A DNA stretch of 64,000 bases from JAKAGZ01 sp963772675 (GCA_963772675.1 CAVYYF010000005.1:124001-188000), one strand, 5' to 3'. Positions 8,793 through 18,736 are shown, counted from the first letter of the stretch. Numbers and translations: made by a program. The notes: generated by a model not told the origin, from the letters alone.

Positions 8793-9719
8793 CTACCTTT
8801 TTTTATTCAAGCCTGCTAAAAAATTTTCTATTACCTTAAAGTATTCCCTTTTGTCTTCAACAAAAGGGAAATGGCCGCAATTTTTCAATGTCACCAACTT
8901 AGAGCCTTTAATTTCTCTTTGTATTTCTTTATTTGCTTCTGGAGGCATAATATCATAATCACCAGTTATAATAATTGTAGGGCATTTAATAGTATCGAGT
9001 TGTTTGGTTATATCATATTTGAATAAAGGAACCAGCGATAATAGTTTGTTTTTTTTCTCATTATCAGGTGGAAGTATTATGTTCAGACTATCGGAATATT
9101 TTCTATTATAAAAGGAAGGCTTGAATAATAATTTGTAAAATTTTGCCATTGTTTTGGGATCTTTCTCTTTAAACTTTTTTAAAGAGACTATTTCTCTGTA
9201 TTCATTACCATCTTTTTTTGTTGCTCTTTTAGAGAGTGTGGGATAAATTGCGTTTCTTAAGCGGGAGCTGGCTGGCGTCGGGTTTGAAAGAATAAGAGAT
9301 CTTAAATTTTGAGGAAATTTAATTGCATAATTCATAGCAACAAGTCCGCCCCACGCGTGTCCGTACAGATTCATTTTTTTAAGTCTGAACAATTTTCTTA
9401 TGCCCTCTAAATCTTTAACAAAGTTCTCCATTGTCATTGAGCTTGAATCAACATCACCAGAAGACTTACCGCTTGCTCTCTGATCGTAAAAAATTAATTT
9501 ATAATGTTTTGCGAGTTCCTTAAACTGTGGCAAAAAATATAAATAGTTAAACCCTGGTCCACCGTGTACCATTACAATCGGTTCGCCTGAGCCCATAGTT
9601 TTTACAAAAAGTTTTGTACCGTTTATTTTTTTTAATTCACCTTTGGAATAATTGCCTTGTGCAAAAGTAACTTGAACTAATAAAAAGAGGAACAGTATAG
9701 ATTTAACCACCATTTTCAT
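8793..9719 (-). CDS. Exported alpha/beta hydrolase, proline-iminopeptidase-like, nucleophile Ser replaced by Ala
   Basis: 308 residues with a signal peptide ending in VTFAQ. VHGGPGFNYLYF is the oxyanion motif of proline iminopeptidases. The nucleophile elbow reads GHAWGG where the family normally has GHSWGG, so the catalytic Ser is Ala122 (codon at 9354-9356 on the complement is GCG). The acid (TGDYDIMPP) and His (NCGHFPF) are still present. The enzyme may be inactive, may bind ligand only, or the base may be wrong, since TCG would give Ser. It starts 2 bases after the upstream gene ends. Confidence 0.8.
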   Translation of the reverse strand: MKMVVKSILFLFLLVQVTFAQGNYSKGELKKINGTKLFVKTMGSGEPIVMVHGGPGFNYLYFLPQFKELAKHYKLIFYDQRASGKSSGDVDSSSMTMENFVKDLEGIRKLFRLKKMNLYGHAWGGLVAMNYAIKFPQNLRSLILSNPTPASSRLRNAIYPTLSKRATKKDGNEYREIVSLKKFKEKDPKTMAKFYKLLFKPSFYNRKYSDSLNIILPPDNEKKNKLLSLVPLFKYDITKQLDTIKCPTIIITGDYDIMPPEANKEIQREIKGSKLVTLKNCGHFPFVEDKREYFKVIENFLAGLNKKR

Positions 9720-9721
9720 AT

Positions 9722-10378
9722 TTAATCCTTAATTATTCTGTGTTTATCAATCCAGTAGGCCCACGCCACAAATAACCATTGTCCAAGCGCACTTAATGCA
9801 AGTACATATACATTTGGAGGTAACGTGCCGGAGAATAAGTTCATTGCATAAATAATTAAAAGCAGGACGACAAAACCCAAGAATGAAAATTTACCGATTT
9901 TGTCTTTTGCTTTTGTGACCTTCAAATATAAATAGGCGCCAGCAAAAAATATTGAAAGCTCTACAATTAGCGTTACAGGCAAGGAATTCCACAACCCTAA
10001 CCCGAAAAATGTTTCAACACCCGGGGCGAGAGGAAGATCAGCTCTATGGACAATAAAATCGAGAACCCAGTGGCTGAAGACGCAAATTCCCAGAATAACA
10101 GAAGTTTTCCTGTTTTTTTTAATTAAATAATAAATTCCTCCGAATAATAGGGACCATACAAGCGACATCAGCAGACTATGCGAATAAGGGTAATCATAGA
10201 AGTTTAGAGGCGTAACAACTGTGTTGCCCGGGTCAATTTTTACGTGTTCGAGGCCAATTAACAGGAAGATAGGCCACAAAAGATCCAGGAAAACTGCTGC
10301 CATCATATACGTTCCAAGCGAGGCTCGTGAATCAACTCTCTTTGAAGCGAACCCAACGCCATAGTGTCCTAAAAACAT
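9722..10378 (-). CDS. Membrane-bound metal-dependent hydrolase-like protein (YdjM/DUF457 type)
   Basis: 218 residues with about five membrane segments. Conserved His positions sit at membrane edges: the N-terminal LGHYGVGF, YPYSHSLLMSL and SHWVLDFIVHRADLP. These resemble the YdjM/DUF457 family, annotated as membrane metal-dependent hydrolases of unknown substrate. It lies in a tight leftward run between the SMUG2-like gene (36 bases) and the exported hydrolase (2 bases). Confidence 0.65.
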   Translation of the reverse strand: MFLGHYGVGFASKRVDSRASLGTYMMAAVFLDLLWPIFLLIGLEHVKIDPGNTVVTPLNFYDYPYSHSLLMSLVWSLLFGGIYYLIKKNRKTSVILGICVFSHWVLDFIVHRADLPLAPGVETFFGLGLWNSLPVTLIVELSIFFAGAYLYLKVTKAKDKIGKFSFLGFVVLLLIIYAMNLFSGTLPPNVYVLALSALGQWLFVAWAYWIDKHRIIKD

Positions 10379-10414
10379 ATCTATTCCTCCAATATTGTTG
10401 TAGTATCAAGGTTA

Positions 10415-11080
10415 TTAAATAAAAATATTCCGATATTTATCTAAATATAAATCAATTGCCTTTAATTTGTATTGCATTATATACCTTGGATGCTCCACGA
10501 ACCTTACTTCTTCAAAAAACCGATATTCATCGTTTATTTTATTCAGATAATCAAAATTCTTTTTACCAAGCGAAACGGCATATTTTCTTACTGCACCAAA
10601 ACTGACTTGCTTTTTTAAAGCCTTAACAATATGTGGGGTAAGGGTGTTGAATAGCTCGGCTGAATCGTAATAATTATGATTTTTTCGGTCTTTAAGTAAA
10701 GCAAGCGGATATATTGCTGTTATAAAATATCTCTTATAAAAATTCTCTACTCCCCCGAATTCATTTATAAATTTATATATAAACTTGCTTGACAGCTCCT
10801 TATGAGTGCCAAGGTTATTTTCAACTCCGCATTCATTTCTGAGCGAAACCGGATCTGTAAAGGAAATTCCTGTTAAACCTCCTCCGAACCTGCCCGGGTT
10901 AATTCCCCAGATAAATATTCTTTTGTTGTTGTCATTAAAATATTTTCCGAAGAATTTCCTAACAAGGCCTTTTACTTCTTTTGATTCATATGGGTTTGCA
11001 ATATCAATTCCCGGTGGAAGATTAACGAGTGTTTTAAGATTTGTAAAATATTTTATTGCCTTTTCTGCAAAGGTTGACAT
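10415..11080 (-). CDS. Uracil-DNA glycosylase superfamily protein, SMUG2-like
   Basis: 221 residues, no signal peptide. The first active-site motif GINPGRFGGGLTGISFTDP corresponds to the GMNPGPFGMAQTGVPFG-type loop of SMUG enzymes in the bacterial SMUG2/DUF4918 branch. The second motif, normally HPSP-like, appears as VEHPRYIMQYK near the C-terminus. Family members excise damaged or deaminated bases from DNA. It starts 4 bases after the preceding gene in a run headed by a Nudix hydrolase, which suggests nucleotide or DNA damage control (inference). Confidence 0.75.
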   Translation of the reverse strand: MSTFAEKAIKYFTNLKTLVNLPPGIDIANPYESKEVKGLVRKFFGKYFNDNNKRIFIWGINPGRFGGGLTGISFTDPVSLRNECGVENNLGTHKELSSKFIYKFINEFGGVENFYKRYFITAIYPLALLKDRKNHNYYDSAELFNTLTPHIVKALKKQVSFGAVRKYAVSLGKKNFDYLNKINDEYRFFEEVRFVEHPRYIMQYKLKAIDLYLDKYRNIFI

Positions 11081-11084
11081 AAAA

Positions 11085-11927
11085 TCATAATAAATTTTTC
11101 AGATTATGGATTGCTTTTTCAATAAAAATTTCTGCTATTTTTAACTGTTTTGATATGTCTTTTTGCTTAATTATTTCAGTAGCTGTCAAAACCCCGCCAA
11201 ACCATCCTTTATCATGCCAATGGCCATGATCTAATTTCAGTACATCATTTTTATTCTCCGGGTAAGGCCATGGCGAAACATAAAAATATGGTTCGTTATA
11301 GCTTTCATCTCCGGGAGAGAGGCCAACACCAATGGTTTTGGTTTTTTCAGGATCAGGGTTCTTTTCTATTGTAATTAGTGTTGCAATATCAAAGTGGTGC
11401 GGCCAGCAGAGGACTTCTGAGGCGCCCTTTTGTTTAGTCATGAGATTTTCTAAAACAAAAGCGGCATTAGAAAAATAATTTTGTAATTCTGTAAATGTAG
11501 CATTGTTTATTTGCTTAAATGGTTCACCTTTAGCTGTTGGGTATTCGGGAATTTGGTATGGTTGTGATTTATTTAGTTTGTCTCCTTCAAAGCCATGGCT
11601 ATTTAGTTTTTCTTTCAACCAGTTAAAGGCTTCATCGTATGTTTTTCCATTTAATTTAAAAGAATCATTTGAACCTTTTTTTTCTTCAATTATAACAAGT
11701 TCAAAATCAGAAATACTAAGAATTGACCGAAAGCTACTTTTCTCCCATGGCTGACTTGATAACACATTTTGTTCATTGTCCCAGTATAAAGCAGCAAAAG
11801 CATCTCCGGAATCTTTTGGATTTAAGCAGCGACCAGTAATAGCCGGGAGTTGTGCGGCCTGGTGTATTTGTTTTCTTGTTTTTGAAAGCTCTTCAATTGA
11901 AATATTTTTTAGTTCTATCCAACTCAT
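11085..11927 (-). CDS. Conserved protein of unknown function (WPHHFD motif)
   Basis: 280 residues, soluble. Recognisable segments are CWPHHFDIATLI in the middle, then SPGDESYNEPYFYVSPWPYP and HWHDKGWFGGVLTATE near the C-terminus. The clustered His and acidic residues suggest a metal or ligand site. It recalls DUF5996-type proteins, but I am not certain of the family. It lies 47 bases after the Nudix gene and 4 bases before the SMUG2-like gene, so all three are probably co-transcribed. Confidence 0.6.
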   Translation of the reverse strand: MSWIELKNISIEELSKTRKQIHQAAQLPAITGRCLNPKDSGDAFAALYWDNEQNVLSSQPWEKSSFRSILSISDFELVIIEEKKGSNDSFKLNGKTYDEAFNWLKEKLNSHGFEGDKLNKSQPYQIPEYPTAKGEPFKQINNATFTELQNYFSNAAFVLENLMTKQKGASEVLCWPHHFDIATLITIEKNPDPEKTKTIGVGLSPGDESYNEPYFYVSPWPYPENKNDVLKLDHGHWHDKGWFGGVLTATEIIKQKDISKQLKIAEIFIEKAIHNLKNLL

Positions 11928-11974
11928 ACTTAACTCCCGTAGCTTAAAATGAATTTAATAATTTTTTACATTGA

Positions 11975-12439
11975 TTAGTAGAAATTTACTATGTGGTTTT
12001 TATATTCACCTTTTTCATAAACGAACTTTGCGCTGAAAAACTTGTCCTGAAAAAGCCATTCTAAAAATATTTTATCACCGCCCCATAAGTTTAAAGATGT
12101 GAGTTCATTATTAGGGATCCATTTAAGATTTCCTTCCGGGGAGTCTATCAGTTTTCCTTCAAATTCATCGGCAGTAAATATGAAAACATGCCAGTCATCT
12201 ATCTCATCAAAATTGGGAAAGGTTATAAAACCGTGCATACGGGGGTTTTTAATTGTAAGCCCCGCCTCTTCCTTAATCTCTCTTATAACACAATCTTCGG
12301 GACTCTCACCCAATTCAAGCTTACCTCCCAGACCATTCCATTTGCCCTCATGGTAATCGTTTTCTTTTTTAACCCGATGGAGCATTAAAGTTTTGTTTTG
12401 TGGTTTATCTATTACATAACAAAGGGTTGCAAGTTTCAT
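11975..12439 (-). CDS. Nudix hydrolase (MutT / 8-oxo-dGTP diphosphatase-like)
   Basis: 154 residues. The Nudix box is complete: GGKLELGESPEDCVIREI followed by KEEAGL, matching GX5EX7REUXEEXGU. The preceding GKWNGLGGK and the overall length fit small MutT-like pyrophosphatases that hydrolyse oxidised nucleotides or other nucleoside diphosphates. It is the first gene of the leftward run. The 240 bases before it contain no recognisable gene. Confidence 0.85.
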   Translation of the reverse strand: MKLATLCYVIDKPQNKTLMLHRVKKENDYHEGKWNGLGGKLELGESPEDCVIREIKEEAGLTIKNPRMHGFITFPNFDEIDDWHVFIFTADEFEGKLIDSPEGNLKWIPNNELTSLNLWGGDKIFLEWLFQDKFFSAKFVYEKGEYKNHIVNFY

Positions 12440-12679
12440 AAAATTAATTTTTAGTAATGATTAACAAATGTATTGACATTATATAAAACTGCAATTAAAT
12501 TTTTGCAGGTGAATATATACTACTTATAAAATCAAGAATTATACAGGCCCGTAAATAAAATTATGTATTTACCTTGCGCTTTACAATATTTATAAAATAA
12601 ATTAGGTGTAAATATATTTTGTTTTATATTAATAGAGTTAAAAACTTGAGTTTAAAGGTAATATAGGAGATTCATTAAG

Positions 12680-12964
12680 ATGGCGGGGTCGGGAAACGAA
12701 TTGGGAAAAACCGTGATTAAATCACGTGAAGAATTAATTGAAGAATGTCTTGAGATAGGAATTCCTGTAATCGGTCACGAAGACAGGGAAACTTTGAAGA
12801 TGTTCCTCGGATCTGCGGATGATGATTTTGTTGATGATCCGGAGGGAGATGATGGGTTTGAGGATGGGCCGTCAGACGATGACGAAATATTTGATGAAGA
12901 TTTCGATTTCGACGAAGATGACGAGGATGATCTTTTTGAAGACGACGATGTATCCTATAATTAG
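12680..12964 (+). CDS. Small hyper-acidic protein of unknown function
   Basis: 94 residues. The first half is an ordinary helix-like segment (SREELIEECLEIGIPVIG). From about residue 47 the chain is nearly all Asp and Glu with a few Phe and Gly. AGGAG lies about 9 bases before the ATG, supporting real translation. There is no signal peptide. Acidic tails of this kind occur in nucleic-acid mimics, chaperone-like buffers and RNA-polymerase-associated factors; no specific role can be assigned. It is convergent with hldD across a shared hairpin. Confidence 0.65.
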   Translation: MAGSGNELGKTVIKSREELIEECLEIGIPVIGHEDRETLKMFLGSADDDFVDDPEGDDGFEDGPSDDDEIFDEDFDFDEDDEDDLFEDDDVSYN

Positions 12965-12982
12965 GCTTAATTAAGCCGGCTG

Positions 12983-13001
12983 CAAAACCGCTTTGGTTTT
13001 G
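12983..13001. terminator. Hairpin between convergent genes
   Basis: The perfect 7-bp stem CAAAACC/GGTTTTG with a 5-base loop lies exactly between the stop codons of the acidic-protein gene and hldD. A 14-bp perfect palindrome (12964-12977, GGCTTAATTAAGCC) lies just before it. A bidirectional terminator is plausible; there is no strong T-run. Confidence 0.45.
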
Positions 13002-13973
13002 TTACATGCCTAAATAATTATTCGGTAAGAGATAGTTTTTAACATAGTCGGTTACGCCTTCTTCAAGTGAAGAAAGTTTTTGAGTGTAACCGGCTTTTTT
13101 TATTTTGTCGAGATTTGCTTCAGTAAAATACTGGTACTTATCTGCAAGGTGATCAGGCAGATCAATATATTCTATATTAACCGGTTTTACCAGAGCGTTA
13201 AATAAAGCAGTAACAAGGTCGTTCCAGGTTCGTGCTTTACCCGAACCAACATTGAACAAACCGTTTTTATCCTTATGATCGAGGAAAAACAAAGTCATAT
13301 CAACAGCATCTTTTATATAAACAAAGTCTCTCTTTTGTTCACCATCTTTATAATCTTTATTGCGTGATTTAAAGAGTTTTACCTTTCCGGTTTCTTGGAT
13401 TTGTTTAAATGCCTTATTAACAACACTTCGCATATCACCTTTATGATATTCATTCGGGCCAAAAACGTTGAAGTATTTTATGCCGGTAATTTTATCTAGC
13501 ATATTTTTTTTCAAGGCCCATATATCAAAAAGATTTTTTGAATAACCGTACATATTTAATGGATGAAACTTTTTACACAACTCATTGTTATCATCAAATC
13601 CAAAATTTCCATCTCCATAAGTTGCAGCTGATGAAGCATAAATGAACCGGATATTTTTGTTTATAGAATATAGAGCGAGTTTTTTTGTGTATTCAAAATT
13701 GTTACTTAATAAATGATCAGCGTCTTTTTCAGTTGTTGAAGAGTTTGCGCCCATATGGATAATAGCATCGATTTTGAAATTCAGGCCTGATTCTATTTTT
13801 TCAATAAATATATCTTTGTTTATGAAATCTTCGAAGTCAAGAGCAACTAGGTTTTTCCACTTTTCATCTTTGCCTAATTCATCAACAATAATAATATTGT
13901 TTTTTCCCAGCTTGTTTAAGCGCCAGACTAAGGCACTCCCGATGAATCCGGCTGCACCCGTTATTACTATCAT
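13002..13973 (-). CDS. hldD: ADP-L-glycero-D-manno-heptose-6-epimerase
   Basis: 323 residues, an extended SDR. The NAD(P) motif is GAAGFIGS at the N-terminus, followed by an Asp-ending second strand (IIIVDEL). Ser/Thr of YASSAATYG and the YxxxK of YGYSK are the catalytic residues. HMGANSSTTEKD is characteristic of HldD. It makes the L-glycero heptose precursor for lipopolysaccharide core, consistent with a Gram-negative envelope. No other LPS gene is adjacent. Confidence 0.92.
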   Translation of the reverse strand: MIVITGAAGFIGSALVWRLNKLGKNNIIIVDELGKDEKWKNLVALDFEDFINKDIFIEKIESGLNFKIDAIIHMGANSSTTEKDADHLLSNNFEYTKKLALYSINKNIRFIYASSAATYGDGNFGFDDNNELCKKFHPLNMYGYSKNLFDIWALKKNMLDKITGIKYFNVFGPNEYHKGDMRSVVNKAFKQIQETGKVKLFKSRNKDYKDGEQKRDFVYIKDAVDMTLFFLDHKDKNGLFNVGSGKARTWNDLVTALFNALVKPVNIEYIDLPDHLADKYQYFTEANLDKIKKAGYTQKLSSLEEGVTDYVKNYLLPNNYLGM

Positions 13974-14165
13974 TTATTACTCTTTGTGTGAAATATTATC
14001 CATTAATGAGTGCAATTTAATTATAATTGATTTGCTTTCAAAAAAATGAAGATGCGTTTGAGCTGAGACGCCAGCCAGAGATTGCGTGTTGATCAAGAAA
14101 TACATTGACAAACCAGCCAAAATTCATATATTTGAAACAGAGTTTATAAGTTCTTTCAAATAAAT

Positions 14166-14278
14166 TCTTATCAAGAACGGCTAAGGGAACAGGCCCGTTG
14201 ACGCCGTAGCAACCGCCCCGATTTATCGGGGGTCATAGGTGCTAAATCCTGCCCCGCAGAAAACGGGGAAAGATGAGA
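14166..14278 (+). promoter_or_regulatory. SAM-I (S-box) riboswitch upstream of metH
   Basis: The conserved S-box pieces occur in order: CTTATCAAGAA at the 5' side, GGGAACAGGCCC, GTAGCAACCG, AGGTGCTAAATCC and GGGGAAAGATGAGA. The closing P1 helix pairs 14166-14172 with 14272-14278. Binding of S-adenosylmethionine is expected to stabilise P1. The 3' side of P1 is also complementary to 14306-14312 inside the downstream terminator, so ligand binding frees the terminator and switches metH off. The stretch 13974-14165 before it holds no recognisable gene and probably carries the promoter. Confidence 0.93.
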
Positions 14279-14296
14279 TGAAGACGTATTTTCATT

Positions 14297-14331
14297 ACCT
14301 CTTCTTCTCATCGGAAGAGGTTTTTTATTTT
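14297..14331 (+). terminator. Riboswitch expression-platform terminator
   Basis: The stem ACCTCTTC (14297-14304) pairs with GAAGAGGT (14314-14321) and is followed by TTTTTATTTTT. Its loop contains TCTCATC (14306-14312), complementary to GATGAGA of the riboswitch P1 helix, which gives a clear antiterminator alternative. Confidence 0.9.
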
Positions 14332-14347
14332 TAAAAGTTTGGTAATT

Positions 14348-17300
14348 ATGAAATCGACATTAGACATATTAACAGAAATACTTAAGAAAAGAATTCTTGT
14401 CCTTGATGGTGCAATGGGAACGATGATTCAGAACCATAAGCTGGACGAAAGGGATTTCCGTGGGGAAAAATTCAAAGATCACCCCGTAGATTTAAAGGGT
14501 AATAATGATTTATTAAGCATCACACAGCCTGAAATTATAAGAAATATTCACAAGGCATATCTTGATGCCGGGGCTGATATAATCGAAACAAATACTTTCA
14601 GCGGAACTTCAATTGCGCAGTCAGATTATAAAACTGAAGGGTTTGCTTACGAAATAAATTACCAATCTGCAAAAATTGCAAAGGAAGCAGCTGAAGAGTT
14701 CACTAAAAAGAATCCCGCTAAACCCAGGTTTGTTGCCGGAGCTCTTGGGCCGACGAACAAAACACTTTCTCTTTCTCCTAACGTAAATGATCCCGGCTAC
14801 CGTGCGATTACTTTTGAGGAAATGTCAAAAGCATATTATGAGCAGGCAAAAGGCCTTATTGAAGGTGGAGCGGATATTCTTCTGATCGAAACAATTTTTG
14901 ATACGCTTAATGCCAAGTCTGCGATCTATGCGGTTGAAGAATATATGAACGAAACCAGGCAAGGAAATTCCTGTTATGATCTCGGGAACTATTATTGACC
15001 TTAGCGGAAGAACCTTGTCTGGCCAAACTACAGAAGCTTTCTGGATATCTGTTTCACACACAAAAAATTTATTAAGTGTCGGGCTAAATTGTTCATTAGG
15101 CGCAAAACAGATGCGCCCATTTATAGAAGAGCTTTCTAATATCGCAAATTGCTTCGTAAGCATTTATCCTAACGCAGGATTACCAAACGAAATGGGGGGA
15201 TATGATGAAACAGCAGAAACAACCTCATCGCTTTTGAAAGAATACGCAGAAGCTAATTTTTTTAATATAGTTGGTGGTTGCTGCGGGACAACCCCTGAGC
15301 ATATAAATGCTATTTCTAAAATGATTTCTATGTTTAAACCCAGAGAAATCCCGGCAGTAAAAAAATATTTAAGATTAAGTGGTATGGAACCGCTGGTTGT
15401 TCGCCCCGATTCTAATTTTGTGAATGTTGGTGAACGAACAAATGTTGCCGGATCCAAAAAGTTTGAGAGACTCATTATCGCCGGTGATTATGAGGCTGCA
15501 CTTACAGTTGCCCGCAACCAGGTTGAAGGCGGCGCACAGGTGCTTGATGTAAATATGGATGAAGGTCTTCTCGATTCGGAAGAAGCAATGAAAAAATTTT
15601 TAAATCTTATCCAGTCAGAACCGGATATTGCAAAACTTCCGATAATGATCGATTCATCAAAGTGGTCAGTAATTGAGGCGGGGCTACAGTGTGTGCAGGG
15701 AAAATGTATTGTAAACTCGATTAGTCTTAAGGAAGGTGAAGAAAAATTTAGGGAACGAGCAAGAAAAGTTTTACAATATGGTGCTGCTGTAATTGTAATG
15801 GCATTCGATGAAGAAGGTCAGGCTGATAATTTCCAAAGAAAAATTGATGTATGCCAAAGAGCGTATAAAATTTTAACAGAAGAAATTGGTTTTCCTCCTC
15901 AGGATATAATTTTTGATCCTAATATTTTAACAGTTGCTACAGGAATTGAGGAACATAACAATTATGCGGTAGATTATATTGAAGCAACACGCTGGATAAA
16001 ACAAAACCTTCCGCTTGCAAAAGTCAGCGGAGGAGTAAGCAATGTTTCATTTTCTTTCCGTGGAAATAATGTTGTACGCGAAGCAATGCATTCCGCATTC
16101 CTGTTTCATGCAATAAAAGCCGGAATGGATATGGGTATAGTAAATGCCGGGCAATTAGAGGTTTACGAGGAAATCCAGAAAGATCTTTTGGAACTGGTTG
16201 AAGATGTACTTCTGAACAGGAGAAAGGATGCAACTGAACGGCTAGTTGATTTTGCTGAAACCGTTAAACAGAAAGATAAAGCTGAAGTCAAAAAAGATGA
16301 ATGGAGAAACGGAACGGTCCGGGAAAGATTAAAGCATGCACTTGTTAAAGGAATTGTTGATTACATTGTGGAAGACACTGAGGAGGCGCGCAAACAGTTT
16401 CCAAAGCCTATTGAAGTAATTGAAGGTCCGCTAATGGACGGAATGAACGTGGTTGGTGATCTTTTCGGTTCGGGCAAAATGTTTTTGCCACAGGTGGTTA
16501 AAAGTGCCCGCGTTATGAAGAAAGCAGTTGCACACCTTATTCCATATATAGAGGAAGAAAAACTTGCTTCAAATAACACAAAGGAAGTCGGTAAAATTTT
16601 ACTTGCTACTGTTAAGGGAGATGTGCATGACATTGGCAAAAATATAGTAGGGGTTGTTCTTGGCTGCAACAATTATAATGTAATTGATCTAGGCGTAATG
16701 GTTCCCACGGAAAAAATATTACAAACAGCAATTGATGAGAAGGTGGATGTTATAGGATTAAGCGGCTTAATTACTCCTTCGCTTGAGGAAATGGCTCACG
16801 TCGCAAAAGAAATGGAACGAAGAGGATTTAAAATTCCTTTGCTGATAGGCGGCGCTACAACATCAAGAATTCATACCGCGGTTAAAATCGCTCCAAATTA
16901 CAAGGGTTCAACCGTTCATGTGCTTGATGCATCGCGAAGCGTTCCGGTTGTAAGTAATCTTATTAATGATGATAAAAAGATTAGTTATAAATTTTCAAAT
17001 GAAATAAAAGAAGAATACACAAAGCTGAGAGAAAATCATTTAAAGAAAAAAGAAGCAAAAAATTATCTAACTATCGGGCAGGCACGGGAAAATAAATTAA
17101 AAACCGATTGGGAGAAATTAAAAATTATTGATCCCCAAAATCCGGGGATTACTGTTTTAAAAGATTTTCCTCTTGAGACTCTACGAAAATATATTGACTG
17201 GACGCCGTTCTTCCAGACCTGGGAAATGAAAGGAAAATATCCTGACATATTGGAAAATGATAAAGCTGGCGAGGAAGCTAAAAAATTATTTAATGATGCA

Positions 17301-18058
17301 AACAAACTCCTGGATGCAATTATTAAAAACAAATCTCTAACAGCTAATGGAGTTTTTGGTCTCTTTCCAGCCAATACCGTTGCGCAGGACGATATTGAAG
17401 TTTATTCAGACGATACAAGAAAAGGAGTTAAAAGAGTTCTCCACACAATTCGTACACAGACACAAAAATCTGACGGGCTGCCTAATCTCGCGCTTGCAGA
17501 TTTTGTAGCTCCGAAAGAGTCAGGTAAAAAAGATTACATAGGAGCGTTTGCTGTTACAGCGGGAATCGGAATAGAAAAACTCGTTGAAAAATTTGAAAAA
17601 GATCACGACGATTATAGCAGCATAATGATAAAAGCTCTTGCTGACAGGCTTAGCAGAAGCATTTGCTGAACACCTGCATGAACTTAGTCAGAAAAAAGTA
17701 CTGGGGATATTCGCCTGAAGAGGAATTCCCGAAATGAGGATCTGATAAAGGAGAAGTACCGCGGTATTCGGCCGGCTCCCGGTTACCCTGCTCAGCCAGA
17801 TCACACGGAAAAACCGATAATATTTCAATTTGCTGGATGTTGAAAAAAATACCGGGATAAAGTTGACTGAAACATACGCAATGTACCCGGCATGCTTCTG
17901 TGAGCGGCCTATATTTTGCTCACCCAGAAAGCAAATACTTTACAGTAGGAAAAATCGGAAAGGATCAGGTAATGGATTATCACAAAAGAAAAGGGATGAG
18001 CCTGGAAGAAGCTGAAAAATGGCTTGCGCCAATCTTAAATTATGAGCCCGGCGAATAG
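14348..18058 (+). CDS. metH: Cobalamin-dependent methionine synthase (six apparent frame breaks)
   Basis: About 1,235 residues when joined, the full MetH length. Modules in order: homocysteine-binding domain starting LVLDGAMGTMIQ with zinc site VGGCCGTTPEH; folate-binding domain with FVNVGERTNVAGSKKF; cobalamin domain with GDVHDIGKNIVGVVL carrying the His ligand; and the SAM-dependent reactivation domain. The first ATG in the protein frame is 14348. Single-base (+1) breaks are inferred near 14963, 17650, 17696, 17735, 17832 and 17891; five fall within about 240 bases at the 3' end. Beyond them the protein continues in recognisable pieces (YWGYSPEEEF, ASVSGLYFAHPESKYF, KGMSLEEAEKWLAP) to TAG at 18056-18058. 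Either the assembly is poor here or the reactivation domain has decayed. It methylates homocysteine to methionine and is controlled by the SAM-I riboswitch. Confidence 0.88.
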
Positions 18059-18136
18059 CTTTTTATGGAACTAAAATCAGTTAGTTTAGGTAAGGATAAT
18101 TTGTATATTTGTTTTTGACCAACCATGGATCAGCCG

Positions 18137-18727
18137 ATGAAAAAATTGATTTTTCTTATTCCAGCAGCATTTATTATTTTCACACTTAGCAGTTGCAGCA
18201 GTAAACCGGATGTTATTCACGATTTAAGTAATAAAGATTATACTTTAATAAATTCGGACAGTTCAGTCGTTCATTTTCCGGGAGACTTTAAAGGTAAAAC
18301 AGTCGTGATAGGGTTTATTTATACTCACTGTCCTGATATCTGCCCGATGACAACGCACAACATCAGTTTGGTAAAACAGGAATTGGAAAAACAAGGTGCA
18401 AAGAATGTAACTTATGCGGATATTTCATTTGATCCTGACAGAGATAAGCCTTCTGTTTTGAAAGAATATGCTGATGTTCGCGGCATTAACACAAACCAGT
18501 TTCATTTTTTGACGGGAGATAAAAAAACAATAAAAGAGCTTCTGAAAGATTGCAATATTTATGCGATACCCGGAGACACAACTATTGTCGGTAATGATAC
18601 TTCTTATTTCTTCATACACACAGATCGTATCAGCGTAATGGATCCGGAAGGGAAAATTCGTGCAGAATATAAGGGAAGTACCGCAAACAGAGAAGAATTA
18701 ATAAAAGATATAAATAGAATTAGATAG
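18137..18727 (+). CDS. SCO1/SenC family copper-delivery lipoprotein
   Basis: About 196 residues from the MKKLIF start; an ATG 12 bases earlier is in frame. A lipoprotein signal ends in LSSC. The thioredoxin-like fold carries the copper motif HCPDICPMT (CxxxC) and the distal His in FFIHTDR. Sco proteins insert copper into the CuA site of cytochrome c oxidase on the outer face of the membrane. The next gene, 9 bases on, is a PCuAC-type copper chaperone that supplies the same step. Confidence 0.9.
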   Translation: MKKLIFLIPAAFIIFTLSSCSSKPDVIHDLSNKDYTLINSDSSVVHFPGDFKGKTVVIGFIYTHCPDICPMTTHNISLVKQELEKQGAKNVTYADISFDPDRDKPSVLKEYADVRGINTNQFHFLTGDKKTIKELLKDCNIYAIPGDTTIVGNDTSYFFIHTDRISVMDPEGKIRAEYKGSTANREELIKDINRIR

Positions 18728-18736
18728 GATAACAAA

